Made by a program: the position numbers and the translations under genes
NCBI RefSeq assembly: GCF_003014555.1
Contig: NZ_PYGE01000009.1
Span: 1 to 64,000 of the forward strand
Source: Haloactinopolyspora alba
Lineage (GTDB): Bacteria > Actinomycetota > Actinomycetes > Jiangellales > Jiangellaceae
Direction of reading: 5' to 3'
DNA: 64,000 nt
Part shown: positions 35,740-44,039 of the stretch, in pieces
Numbering within the stretch: position 1 is the stretch's first letter
Layout of the letters: each line of letters opens with the position of its first letter
The notes under the pieces: generated by a model
What the model saw: only the letters and a program-made list of their open reading frames with translations
Database searches by the model: none
Told to the model about the DNA's origin: nothing

Positions 35740-36058
35740 CTTCGTCCGGGTGCCAAGCCGCGCGGCGCATGTCGACGCGGGCGCCGTCGGCCGTCATCGG
35801 CGTCACCTCGGCGGCCAGCTCGCGCTGTGCGCGCACCTCGTTTCCCGGTGGCAGCCGCCCGTTCGACGTCACCACCCGCCACCACGGAACCGCTGCGCCC
35901 ACGGCCGACATCACCGCGCCGACCTGGCGCGGCCCACCACGGTCGAGCTCTTCGCCGACCACGTCGGCGATGGCGCCGTACGACATCGCCCGGCCGGACG
36001 GGATCCGCTCGACCAGGCTGAGCACCGCCTCCACGTACTCCTCGTCGACCACGCGCAC
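35696..36058 (-). CDS. alkyltransferase-like protein (MGMT homologue without catalytic cysteine)
   Basis: A 120-residue protein with the DNA-binding half of O6-alkylguanine methyltransferases (VLSLVERIPSGRAMSYGAIADVVGE...RQVGAVMSAVG). The catalytic PCHRV is replaced by PWWRVV, so it cannot accept an alkyl group. Alkyltransferase-like (ATL) proteins with Trp at this site bind O6-alkylguanine and flag it for nucleotide excision repair. The C-terminal ~20 residues are antisense to the end of the ArsR-rhodanese gene. ATG start with a weak GGTGAGA site. Confidence 0.82.
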   Translation of the reverse strand: MRVVDEEYVEAVLSLVERIPSGRAMSYGAIADVVGEELDRGGPRQVGAVMSAVGAAVPWWRVVTSNGRLPPGNEVRAQRELAAEVTPMTADGARVDMRRAAWHPDEVSPRRARDRNAPTR

Positions 36059-36119
36059 ATGTTCTCACCCGCGTCCACCTGTTCCATGATCATCATGGGA
36101 AGCGGCCCGTAGGTGGGTT

Positions 36120-36215
36120 CGTGGCCCTCAGTGACGTCGTGGCCTCATGTCACACTTTCCAGCCACACACGGGCGTTCAGCGTGACACGAGACCACGACG
36201 TCACATCAGGCCACG
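36120..36215. repeat. long imperfect inverted repeat, copy A
   Basis: Outer arms CGTGGCC/GGCCACG (36120-36126 and 36209-36215) enclose 26-nt inner arms (36131-36156 and 36179-36204) that pair at all but about three positions. A related element lies at 46347-46444, sharing GTCGTGGTC/CATGTCAC blocks and a central ACGGG motif. It lies in the 212-nt gap between two leftward genes. Confidence 0.7.
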
Positions 36216-36270
36216 AAGCGAGCACCCAACCGCGTGGTGTCGGGGTCAGTGACCGATCGGTGGTCCGGCC

Positions 36271-38538
36271 CTAGTCGGTGAAGGTGTACGTCCGGACCGG
36301 CGTCGAGTTCCACGCGTCGTCGATCGCGCGGTACTCGAGCGTCTGGCCCTGGCGCAGCACGACCGGGCGGTCGTACTCCGACCACTCACCGCCGTCCACG
36401 CGGACGTGGATCGTCGGCTCACCGTCGGCCGCGTCGTCGGCGCTCAGTTTCACGACGGCGGCGCGTGCCCCCGAGTCGCCAGCACGGACGTCGGCCGAGA
36501 CCTCCGGCGCGGTGGTGTCGTCCGGCAGGTCGTAGCGCATCAGCCGGGTGGCGGCGCCGACGAAGTACAGGTCGCCGTTGCGGTCGCGCGCCAGCTCGTG
36601 AACGCGGTCGGCCGGTTGTTCGACGTCGCCGCCGTGCAGCGTCGTCACCTCGCCGGTGACCTGGTCGAGCACGAACAGCCGGTTGGCCGTGGACCCGAAC
36701 AACCGCCCGTTGTCGAACAGCAGGCGATGGTCGTCGCCGTAACGGTCGGCCCCCGCATCGGCGTCGATCTCGATGGTGCGGATGGTCTCGCGCGTCTCGA
36801 GATCGAACTCGAACACGGTGGAGCTGCCGGCGATGCCCCACAGGTCGCCGTCGCCGTCCAGGGCCAGGCCGGACACCGTCGGCTCACCCGGTACGGGGGC
36901 GAGCTCCCAGAGCGTCTCGCCGGTGGTCGGGTCCCAGCCGAAGAGGCGGCCGTTCTCGGTGACCGGGTCGATGCCGTACCCGCCCTCGATCGAGGTGCCG
37001 CCGTAGAGGATGCCGTCCTTCTGCACGAGCGAGACCGGCGTCTGGTTCTCGACGACGTGCCGGAACACCTCGAGCGTGCCCTCGTCGGGCTGCCAGAGGG
37101 TGATGGCGCCCCCGTGCCGACCACCGTCCGGAACCGAGGCGACCGCGACGGTGCCGGGAACGGTGTCGCTGATGTCGACGAACGCCTGCGGCCTGCTCTG
37201 CTCGTCGCCGATCGGCAGCCGCGCCTCCGGGTTCGTGCCCTTGTCCCAGGGCTGCGACGGGTCGTAGTGGTACAGGGCGCCCTGTGGGTATCGCCCGAAG
37301 ACGAGCTCGTCGCCGAAGGTGCCGTACCCTTCGACCTGGCTGGTGCCCCTGAGCAGCTCGAAGCCGTCCTTGTCCGGGTTGTAGCGGCCCATGCCCGGCG
37401 GGCTGAGGTAGGCGCCGGTGTAGATGTTGCCCTGCGGGCCGGTGCCGAGGCTGATGATCGGAGCTCCGGCCCCGAGCAGGTCGGGCACCTGGTAGGTGCC
37501 TTCCCCGGTGGCGAAGTTCTTGGTGTACGTGCGGCCCTGGCGCCAGTAGGTCAGCGCCAGCCACGGACCGGTGCCGTCCCGGTCGATCCATCCCCAGGAC
37601 TCCGCTGTCGCGTTCGGCGCCCAGCCGGTGCCGGTCTTCTCACCCGTGCTCAGGTCGTACCGGGTGACCTCACCGGCGACGCGCAGGTAGACGGCGTCGG
37701 GGTCGTTCGGGGCGATCGGGGACACGCGGGAACCGCCGCGGGGCATGCTGTCGACCCATTCGCCGGTCTGGACGTCGCGCACGTACGTCTCGTCGGTGCC
37801 GACGAAGAGCAGGTTCTTCCGCAGGTTCAGGGCGTTGATGTTGCTCGCCGAGTGCCCCTCCGGCATCGTGATCTCGGTGAACTGGCCGCCGCTGCGGTCG
37901 TACTCCAGGAGCTTGGCGTTCGCCTGGGTGCCGACGTAGACGGTGTCGCCGGCCGGCTCGATCGACTTGATGTACTGCTCGCCCTCGGCCGCCTGGCCGT
38001 GATCGGTCATCTCGCCGGTGTCCGGGTCGAGCGAGTACAGCCGCCCGCCCGGGTACGTGCCGAACCAGACCGTGCCGTCGTGCCCGACATCCATCGACCA
38101 GACCCGCTGACCCTCCGGGCCGGGGCCGATGTAGTTCACGTCGGTGTCGCCGGGCGTGTAGCTGTACAGGTGCGGTTCGTCGGACGTGGCGAAGTAGATG
38201 GTGCCGTCGACGGGGGACTTGCCCATGGTGCGCTGGCTGCTGTGCCCGTGCGGGACGCGGGTCTGCAGCACGAGTTCTTCGGTGCGGAGGTTCATCACGG
38301 TGAACTCCGCGTTCGTCGTCGGGTTGCCGGAGACGACGTAGTAGCCGAGCGGTACACCGTCTGGGCTCTCGCCGGTCGCGGAACTCAGCACCTGGGTCTT
38401 TTGCACCGGTTCACCGAGATCGGTGACCGGGCCGTCGGTACTGGACTGTGCGGTGACCGGTGGTGCGGCTCCCATGGTCGCTACGGCCAACGCGGCCGCA
38501 GCGGTGAGGGAGAACAGGCCATGCGCCGGTTTCGCCAT
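36271..38538 (-). CDS. secreted beta-propeller repeat protein
   Basis: A 755-residue exported protein. A signal peptide (~1-30, ending VTAQS) is followed by repeated four-strand blades with WD/PQQ/YVTN-like motifs. Examples are DGTIYFATSDEPHLYSYTPG, DGTVWFGTYPGGRLYSLDPDTGE, NIYTGAYLSPPGMGRYNPDKD and GRLFGWDPTTGETLWEL. About 12 blades are visible, enough for two propellers. The last ~90 residues form an Ig/OmpL47-like domain (VRVDGGEWSEYDRPVVLRQG). No catalytic motif recognised; roles in polysaccharide binding or lyase activity are possible. AAGGGA precedes the ATG. No operon partner: the next upstream leftward gene is 130 nt away and unrelated. Confidence 0.75.
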   Translation of the reverse strand: MAKPAHGLFSLTAAAALAVATMGAAPPVTAQSSTDGPVTDLGEPVQKTQVLSSATGESPDGVPLGYYVVSGNPTTNAEFTVMNLRTEELVLQTRVPHGHSSQRTMGKSPVDGTIYFATSDEPHLYSYTPGDTDVNYIGPGPEGQRVWSMDVGHDGTVWFGTYPGGRLYSLDPDTGEMTDHGQAAEGEQYIKSIEPAGDTVYVGTQANAKLLEYDRSGGQFTEITMPEGHSASNINALNLRKNLLFVGTDETYVRDVQTGEWVDSMPRGGSRVSPIAPNDPDAVYLRVAGEVTRYDLSTGEKTGTGWAPNATAESWGWIDRDGTGPWLALTYWRQGRTYTKNFATGEGTYQVPDLLGAGAPIISLGTGPQGNIYTGAYLSPPGMGRYNPDKDGFELLRGTSQVEGYGTFGDELVFGRYPQGALYHYDPSQPWDKGTNPEARLPIGDEQSRPQAFVDISDTVPGTVAVASVPDGGRHGGAITLWQPDEGTLEVFRHVVENQTPVSLVQKDGILYGGTSIEGGYGIDPVTENGRLFGWDPTTGETLWELAPVPGEPTVSGLALDGDGDLWGIAGSSTVFEFDLETRETIRTIEIDADAGADRYGDDHRLLFDNGRLFGSTANRLFVLDQVTGEVTTLHGGDVEQPADRVHELARDRNGDLYFVGAATRLMRYDLPDDTTAPEVSADVRAGDSGARAAVVKLSADDAADGEPTIHVRVDGGEWSEYDRPVVLRQGQTLEYRAIDDAWNSTPVRTYTFTD

Positions 38539-38670
38539 GCCAGATCCCTTTCTGCTCGGTTATTTAGGTCCGGGCCGAAATGAAGTACTGAGTGTTCTAT
38601 CTTGATGTAGTTCACGTCAAGAGTCCGTGATGGCGTCATTCGGCCGGGGCCGCAAGTGCCGCAGTGACCG

Positions 38671-39549
38671 TCAGTCGAGGACGCCGAGGTCAGCGCGGCG
38701 AAGCCGGTCCGGGTCGGCGACCACGTCGATCTCGACGATCCTGTCGTCGGCGAGCACGAACCGGAGCACGATGCCGAGCCGTCCCCGCGGCGCCATCACC
38801 AGGCCCACAGCGCCGTCCACCAGGGCCGTCCGAGTGAACTCGGCCCGTCCCGCGGACGCGAGCGCGCCCTTGGCCACCGTGTGCGCTCCGCGGATTACTG
38901 TCGCCTTGCCGCTCGGGACGGCGTGCGCGTCGGCCCGCAGCACCACGTCGGCGTCCAGCAGCTCGACGAGCGCCGCCAAGTCTCCGCTGCGGACGGCGGC
39001 CAGGTAGGCGTCGACGACGCGGCGCTGCCGGGTCAGGTCCGTGTCGGGGACGGGCGCCCCCCTGACCTTGCGACGCGCACGGCTGGCGAGCTGCCGTGCC
39101 GCTGCCGGTGACCGTTCGACCATCGGGCCGACCTCGTCGAACGGCATCGCGAACATGTCGTGCAACACGAACGCCAGTCGCTCGTCCGGAGTCAGCCTGT
39201 CGAGCACCACCAGCAGGGCGAGTCCCACCGAGTCGGCCAGCAGCGCCTCCTGCTCGGGCTGGCCGCCGTCCCCGTCACCGACGTCCAGGTCGGCAGCCGG
39301 CGGGTCGAGCGGCTGCTCACGCCGTGCCGCCCGCGTGCGCAGCATGTTCAGGCTCACCCGCGACACCACCGTGGTCAACCACCCCTTGAGGTTCTCCACG
39401 GTGTCGGTGTCCGCACGGGCGACCCGCAACCAGGCGTCCTGAACGGCGTCGTCGGCCTCGCTGAGCGAGCCGAGCATGCGATAGGCCACCGAACGCAGAT
39501 GGGGCCGATGCTCTTCGAACCGCTGCGCGAGCCGCGTGCTCTCGTCCAC
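38671..39549 (-). CDS. ECF sigma factor with C-terminal SnoaL-like domain (ECF41/SigJ type)
   Basis: A 292-residue sigma factor. Region 2 (FEEHRPHLRSVAYRMLGSLSEADDAVQDAWLRV) and region 4 (LDRLTPDERLAFVLHDMFAMPFDEVGPMVERSPAAARQLASRARRK) are intact. The C-terminal ~100 residues form the NTF2/SnoaL-like regulatory domain (VVDAYLAAVRSGDLAALVELLDADVVLRADA) that modulates activity in ECF41 proteins. These usually regulate a neighbouring oxidoreductase or carboxymuconolactone decarboxylase; none is adjacent here. No anti-sigma gene is visible. Confidence 0.88.
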   Translation of the reverse strand: MDESTRLAQRFEEHRPHLRSVAYRMLGSLSEADDAVQDAWLRVARADTDTVENLKGWLTTVVSRVSLNMLRTRAARREQPLDPPAADLDVGDGDGGQPEQEALLADSVGLALLVVLDRLTPDERLAFVLHDMFAMPFDEVGPMVERSPAAARQLASRARRKVRGAPVPDTDLTRQRRVVDAYLAAVRSGDLAALVELLDADVVLRADAHAVPSGKATVIRGAHTVAKGALASAGRAEFTRTALVDGAVGLVMAPRGRLGIVLRFVLADDRIVEIDVVADPDRLRRADLGVLD

Positions 39550-39722
39550 CCCGCGCCCCCTCGACGATGTACCGCTTTGGCCACGGCCACGTCATGTTGA
39601 CATCCCCGGTCACCGCCTGGGTAGGTCCCGTCGGACGGTTCCGGCCTTCGGGCGGGCGTCAATTCCGTTGCGCGACCGTACGGCGTCCCGAGACAGTGAC
39701 GACATCGATCTAGGAGAGGCAG

Positions 39723-40073
39723 ATGCGCGCGCTCGAGAACAACTGGGGCTGGTGGCTGTTCATGGTGGGCCTGGTCGCCACCGGCGCGTACCTGGGCCTC
39801 GAATCGCGATCCGGCGACGACGAGGCATCAGCCGCCGCTGAGGCCGTGGCCGGTGCTGCGGGGAGTCTGGGTCTTCTCACCACCATCGTCGGCGTTGCCG
39901 ACGCCTTCTCCAACCGCCATGCGGCTAGCGGGGCGTCATCGCCGGAAGAGCCGGTCGGCACGTGGTACCCGGATCCGTACGGCTGGGCGGAGCTTCGGTA
40001 TCACGACGGCACTCGATGGACCGCATGGACCTGGAGCGCGGCGCACACGACTACCTGGCCTGAACTCAGGTGA
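39723..40073 (+). CDS. small membrane protein with C-terminal DUF2510 domain
   Basis: A 116-residue protein with an N-terminal membrane helix (WWLFMVGLVATGAYLGLE), a second small-residue hydrophobic stretch (~40-60) and a C-terminal DUF2510 motif (GTWYPDPYGWAELRYHDGTRWTAWTW), a Trp-rich actinobacterial membrane-associated module of unknown function. AGGAG is 7 nt upstream of the ATG. A bidirectional hairpin terminator follows at 40108. Confidence 0.75.
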   Translation: MRALENNWGWWLFMVGLVATGAYLGLESRSGDDEASAAAEAVAGAAGSLGLLTTIVGVADAFSNRHAASGASSPEEPVGTWYPDPYGWAELRYHDGTRWTAWTWSAAHTTTWPELR

Positions 40074-40107
40074 CTAACGATCCCATGGACTACGGGAGCG
40101 GCACGAC

Positions 40108-40138
40108 CAAGGGGCAACCGACGATTGGTTGCCCCTTG
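40108..40138. terminator. bidirectional hairpin terminator
   Basis: A perfect 12-bp stem CAAGGGGCAACC/GGTTGCCCCTTG with a 7-nt loop. It sits between the rightward DUF2510 gene and the leftward tRNA-Asn gene, 20 nt from the tRNA 3' end, and can serve both. Confidence 0.7.
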
Positions 40139-40158
40139 TGTCTGTGCTGGTGAGACGG

Positions 40159-40234
40159 TGGCTCCCGCAACTGGACTCGAACCAGTAACCCTCTGATTAA
40201 CAGTCAGATGCTCTGCCGATTGAGCTATGCGGGA
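40159..40234 (-). tRNA. tRNA-Asn (GUU)
   Basis: A 76-nt cloverleaf including CCA: acceptor stem TCCCGCA/TGCGGGA, D arm GCTC...GAGC, anticodon loop CTGTTAA giving GUU, T arm ACTGG-TTCGAGT-CCAGT and discriminator G73. Confidence 0.95.
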
Positions 40235-40397
40235 TCGGCGACGGCCCGTCGTCTGAACGACCAACCGCCGCTGTAGCTTACCAGCCCGAGGCACCGTCGG
40301 CCCAATCGGTTCGGCGGACGCGAGGCCGCGAAAAGCCTGCGGCGCCGGCCTTCCCGCCGTGCCAAACTGACCTCAGATACGGCGAGGAGGCGGGCTG

Positions 40398-41102
40398 ATG
40401 CTGGACATCGAGGACCGGCGGTCGGAGTCGCCGTACATCGCCCGGGTGTGGCGCAGCCACAGCTCCGGTGTCGAACGCATGACCTCGGTGGCGACCACGA
40501 ACTGGGAGTTCGTCGTGTGGACGCACCGTGGCCTGGTGCACGCCGGCGTCCGTGGTCCCGAGACGGCGGCGAGCGTGGCCGAGGTGCCCGACGATTCGGA
40601 GTCGTTCGGGATCAGCTTCGCCCACGGCACATCGATGCCGCACCTGCCGGTGTCGCGCCTCGTCGACACGCAGGTCGACTCTCCGCACGCGACCGCGAGC
40701 GGTTTCGTGCTCCGCGGCGAGGAGTGGCCCATGCCGAGCTTCGAGAACGCCGAGCAGTTCGTCGCGCGGCTCGCCCGCGAAGGGGTGCTCGTGCGCGATC
40801 CGCTGGTGGCCGGAGCCGTCGAGGGCGAGATCCCGCGGGTCGGTGCGCGCTCGGTGCAGCGGCGGGTCGCCGCGGCGACGGGCCTGACCCAGGGCGCGAT
40901 CCGGCAGATCGAGCGTGCCCGGCAGGCCGCGATCCTGCTCGGCGAGGGCGTCACCCCACTGGACGTCGTGCACCGGCTCGGCTATTACGACCAGCCGCAC
41001 CTGGCCAGGTCGCTGGCGCGCTTCGTCGGCCGCACGGCGACGCAGCTGCGGCGGGCCGACGGTGCCGAGCCGCTGTCGCTTCTGTACAAGACCGACACCT
41101 GA
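40398..41102 (+). CDS. AraC-like helix-turn-helix transcriptional regulator
   Basis: A 234-residue protein. The N-terminal ~150 residues are a cupin-like/unknown sensor domain (YIARVWRSHSSGVERMTSVATTNWEFVVW). The C terminus is an AraC-type pair of helix-turn-helices, with VQRRVAAATGLTQGAIRQIERARQAAILLGEG and VVHRLGYYDQPHLARSLARFVGRTATQLRR. It lies 81 nt upstream of a RibD-like reductase gene read the same way and probably controls it. GAGGAGG-type sequence precedes the ATG. Confidence 0.82.
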   Translation: MLDIEDRRSESPYIARVWRSHSSGVERMTSVATTNWEFVVWTHRGLVHAGVRGPETAASVAEVPDDSESFGISFAHGTSMPHLPVSRLVDTQVDSPHATASGFVLRGEEWPMPSFENAEQFVARLAREGVLVRDPLVAGAVEGEIPRVGARSVQRRVAAATGLTQGAIRQIERARQAAILLGEGVTPLDVVHRLGYYDQPHLARSLARFVGRTATQLRRADGAEPLSLLYKTDT

Positions 41103-41183
41103 CCCCGTCCGTAACCTGACGGTAGACGTGACGCGGCGCGTCGCGACGATCCGCAGGGACAGCACACAGGAGGACAGACGATC

Positions 41184-41720
41184 GTGGGAAAGATCATTTC
41201 GAACTTCTTCATCTCGCTCGACGGTGTCGTCGAGTCGCCGGACCAGTGGCACTTCCCGTACTTCAACGACGAGATGGGGGAGGTGGTCACCGCCGGCATC
41301 GACACCAGCAAGGCGCTGCTGATGGGGCGCACGCTCTACGACGAATGGGCCGCGTACTGGCCGGAAAGCACCGACGAGCCGATCGCGACCCATTTCAACA
41401 CCATGCCGAAGTACGTGATCTCCGGCTCGCTGACGGATCCGACGTGGAACAACACGACGGTGCTGCCCGGCGACGTCGACGCGCTCCGCAGGTTCAAGGA
41501 AGGCGTCGACGGCGACATCACCATGTCCGGCAGCGCCACCACGGTGCGGTGGTTGCTGGACAACGGCCTGCTTGACGAGCTACGCCTGCTGGTGCATCCG
41601 ATCGTCGTGGGTGGCGGGCAGCGCCTGTTCGAGGACACGTCCACGCACAAGCTCGCCCTGACCGGCAGCAGCACTCTCTCGACCGGGGTGCTCAACCTGA
41701 CCTACGTCCCGGCCTCGTGA
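41184..41720 (+). CDS. dihydrofolate reductase/RibD C-terminal family protein
   Basis: A 178-residue protein of the RibD C-terminal/DHFR-like fold: IISNFFISLDGVVESPDQW at the start, LLMGRTLYDEWAAYW (NADPH-site region), ITMSGSATTVRWLLDNGLLDELRLLVHPIVVGGGQRLF near the C terminus. Stand-alone family members in actinobacteria are predicted NADPH-dependent reductases of unknown substrate; it lacks the deaminase domain needed for riboflavin synthesis. GTG start with AGGAGG upstream. Confidence 0.84.
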   Translation: MGKIISNFFISLDGVVESPDQWHFPYFNDEMGEVVTAGIDTSKALLMGRTLYDEWAAYWPESTDEPIATHFNTMPKYVISGSLTDPTWNNTTVLPGDVDALRRFKEGVDGDITMSGSATTVRWLLDNGLLDELRLLVHPIVVGGGQRLFEDTSTHKLALTGSSTLSTGVLNLTYVPAS

Positions 41721-41775
41721 CGCGCCATCAACGACGCCGACGCCCGCGATGCGTGCTGTCGCATTACCGAAGCGG

Positions 41776-41860
41776 TGTGGGGTTACTGCGGTAGCACTGT
41801 GGGTTTGCTGGGGCTGGCGCGCCGGTGAATCCACATCGCTTGTGCAGTAACTCCACAGTG
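41776..41860. repeat. nested inverted repeats in a gene-free gap
   Basis: Arms TGTGGGGTTACTGC (41776-41789) and GCAGTAACTCCACA (41844-41857) pair at 13 of 14 positions. A second pair, CACTGTGG (41795-41802) and CCACAGTG (41853-41860), is perfect and shares the right arm, so two alternative folds compete. The gap 41721-42041 contains no gene; it separates convergent units and may act as a terminator. Confidence 0.45.
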
Positions 41861-42041
41861 CTCGGGCGCGGCCTCTTCGACGGGGTGGTAGGGACGAGAT
41901 GCGTGCCGGAATGTCGCGAATGGCGGTCGATGGCCGCGCAGCCGATCGCACAGCCGGCGCGCTGGGGTACACCATCAGGCGTACTGCCGCGTCACCATGC
42001 CTGCAGGGGTCGTACAGCAGGGAATTCCACGGTCGACGTGA

Positions 42042-42872
42042 TCATTTTCGAGGCTCGAGGACGTGGTCGGTGTAGCGTTTGCGCATCAGGGCGAGAACCT
42101 CGTCCGGGTCGGTGTTCCAGAGCTCGGCGTTGAAGATCTCGACCTCGATGTCGCCGTCGTAGCCGGCCGCCTCGACCCGCCGGCGCAGGTGCCGGAAGTC
42201 GATGTGCCCGTCGCCCATCATGCCGCGCGACAGCAGCGCGTCACTCGGGAACGGGGTGATCCAGTCGCAGACCTGGAAGCTCGCGATCCGCCCGGCCGAC
42301 CGGGCGATGGCGTCGTCGACCCGTGGATCCCACCAGACGTGGAAGGTGTCGACGACGACGCCGACCGTCTCGGGCGCGAACGGCGCGGCCATCTCCAGCG
42401 CCTGGTCGAGCGTGGACAGCACGCCGCGGTCGGCGCAGAACAGCGGGTGCATCGGCTCGAGGGCCAGGCGGACCCCGCGCGAGGCCGCGTACGGCACGAG
42501 CTCGGCGATGCCGTCGGCCACCCGCTGCCGCGCACCGGCGAGGTCGCGTGAGCCGTCGGGAAGACCGCCGACGACCATGACGAGGCAGCCCGCGGAAAGC
42601 TCGGCCGCCTCGTCGATCGCCCGGCGGTTGTCGTCGACGGCCGCGTCGCGCTCGGGACCGGGCAGCGCAGTCAGGAATCCGCCCCGGCACAGCGACGACA
42701 CCCGTAACCCGGCGTCGGCGACGCGCCGTGCCGTCGCCGCCACACCCGCCTCGTGCACCGGTTCACGCCACAGCCCGATCGACTCGATCCCGGCGCGGGC
42801 GCAACCGTCGACGGCCTGGGCGGCCGGCCAGCTGTTGGTGGTCTTCTGGTTCAGCGACAGACGGTGCGGCAC
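42042..42872 (-). CDS. sugar phosphate isomerase/epimerase-like TIM-barrel protein
   Basis: A 276-residue AP-endonuclease-2-fold protein. Metal and substrate positions typical of the family are visible: LALEPMHP (Glu), GVVVDTFHVWWD (Asp/His), FQVCDWITP and GDIEVEIFN (Glu). Members include inosose isomerases/dehydratases and keto-sugar epimerases. It starts at a GTG 3 nt after the DUF993 stop and is the last gene of a three-gene leftward operon. It could be the missing IolE/IolI of the inositol operon 5 kb away, but context ties it to the DUF993 pathway. Confidence 0.82.
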   Translation of the reverse strand: MPHRLSLNQKTTNSWPAAQAVDGCARAGIESIGLWREPVHEAGVAATARRVADAGLRVSSLCRGGFLTALPGPERDAAVDDNRRAIDEAAELSAGCLVMVVGGLPDGSRDLAGARQRVADGIAELVPYAASRGVRLALEPMHPLFCADRGVLSTLDQALEMAAPFAPETVGVVVDTFHVWWDPRVDDAIARSAGRIASFQVCDWITPFPSDALLSRGMMGDGHIDFRHLRRRVEAAGYDGDIEVEIFNAELWNTDPDEVLALMRKRYTDHVLEPRK

Positions 42873-42875
42873 GGC

Positions 42876-44039
42876 TCACTCGATCCCGTAGGTCCGGAGC
42901 AGTACGGTCATCCGCTGCGCCGCCAGCTCCGGGTCGGGCAACAGCCCGGCGTCGTCGGCCAGCTCGAACGCGCGGACCAGGTGCGGCAGGCTGCGGGCGC
43001 TGTGCATGCCGCCGACCAGGACGAAGCCGGGCTGCAGTCCGGAGAGCCAGGCGAGGAAGGCGATGCCGGCCTTGTAGTGGAACGTCGGCGCCTCGAAGAC
43101 GTGCCGGGCGAGCGGCACGGTCGGCGCGAACGCCCGGTCGAACGCGTCCGTGTCGTCGCGGTCCAGGGCCTGCAGCGCGGCCGACGCCGCCGGGGCGATG
43201 GCCGCGAAGACGCCCAGCAGCGCATCGCTGGCGTGTTCGCCGTCGCCACGGATCAGCTCGGGATAGTTGAAGTCGTCGCCGGTGTACAGCCGGACCCCGT
43301 CCGGCAGCCGCGAACGCACGTCCCGTTCGAGCTCCGCGTCCAGCATGGACACCTTGATGCCGTCGACACGGGACGCGTGGTCGTGCAGCAGCGCGAGCAC
43401 GTGGTCGGCGGCGCGGCCGGGGTCGTCGGACCCCCAGTAGCCGCCCAGCGCCGGGTCGAACATCGGTCCCAGCCAGTGCAGGATGACGGGGGCGTCGGCC
43501 TGGGGGAGGACGCGGTCGTAGACCTTCCGGAAGTCCTCGGGTCCCTGGGCGAGGGCCGCCAGCCGACGACTGGCCATCATGATCATCCGAGCGCCGGCGT
43601 CCTGGACGACGCTCATCTGCTCCTCGTAGCCGGCGGCGACGTCGTCGAGCGTGCTGGCCCGTTCGTCGAGGTGGTCGGTGCCGGCGCCGGCCGCGACGAG
43701 ACCGCCGACCGCTCGGGCCTCCGCGCCGCTGCGGCGGATGAGCTCCTGGGTGGCGGTCCAGTCGAGACCCATGCCGCGTTGCGCGGTGTCCATGGCCTCG
43801 GCCACGCCGAGTCCGTACGACCACAGGTGCCGCCGGAACGCGAGCGTGTGTTCCCAGTCCACGACGGCCGGCGCGCCCGGGACGTTGTCGCCCAGCGGGT
43901 CCGCGGCCACGTGCGCGGCGGCGTAGGCGACCCGGGAACGGATCGGCGACGCCGGGCGCGGCCACGCTGGCGGTGCGGACAGCTCGCGCTCGTGCAGCGT
44001 GCCGTCGGCGGCGGGGAGTCGTACGGTCGTGATGCTCAT
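42876..44039 (-). CDS. DUF993 family protein (dihydrodipicolinate-synthase-like)
   Basis: A 387-residue protein of the DUF993 family, a predicted TIM-barrel aldolase related to DapA. Recognisable segments are VDWEHTLAFRRHLWSYGLGVAEAMDTAQRGMGLDW, ILHWLGPMFDPALGGYWG, GIKVSMLDAELE (the DapA Schiff-base lysine position) and GDDFNYPELIRGD. The ATG overlaps the stop of the upstream Gfo/Idh gene (ATGA). With a dehydrogenase before it and an isomerase after it, it probably cleaves an oxidised sugar acid; the substrate is unknown. Confidence 0.84.
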   Translation of the reverse strand: MSITTVRLPAADGTLHERELSAPPAWPRPASPIRSRVAYAAAHVAADPLGDNVPGAPAVVDWEHTLAFRRHLWSYGLGVAEAMDTAQRGMGLDWTATQELIRRSGAEARAVGGLVAAGAGTDHLDERASTLDDVAAGYEEQMSVVQDAGARMIMMASRRLAALAQGPEDFRKVYDRVLPQADAPVILHWLGPMFDPALGGYWGSDDPGRAADHVLALLHDHASRVDGIKVSMLDAELERDVRSRLPDGVRLYTGDDFNYPELIRGDGEHASDALLGVFAAIAPAASAALQALDRDDTDAFDRAFAPTVPLARHVFEAPTFHYKAGIAFLAWLSGLQPGFVLVGGMHSARSLPHLVRAFELADDAGLLPDPELAAQRMTVLLRTYGIE

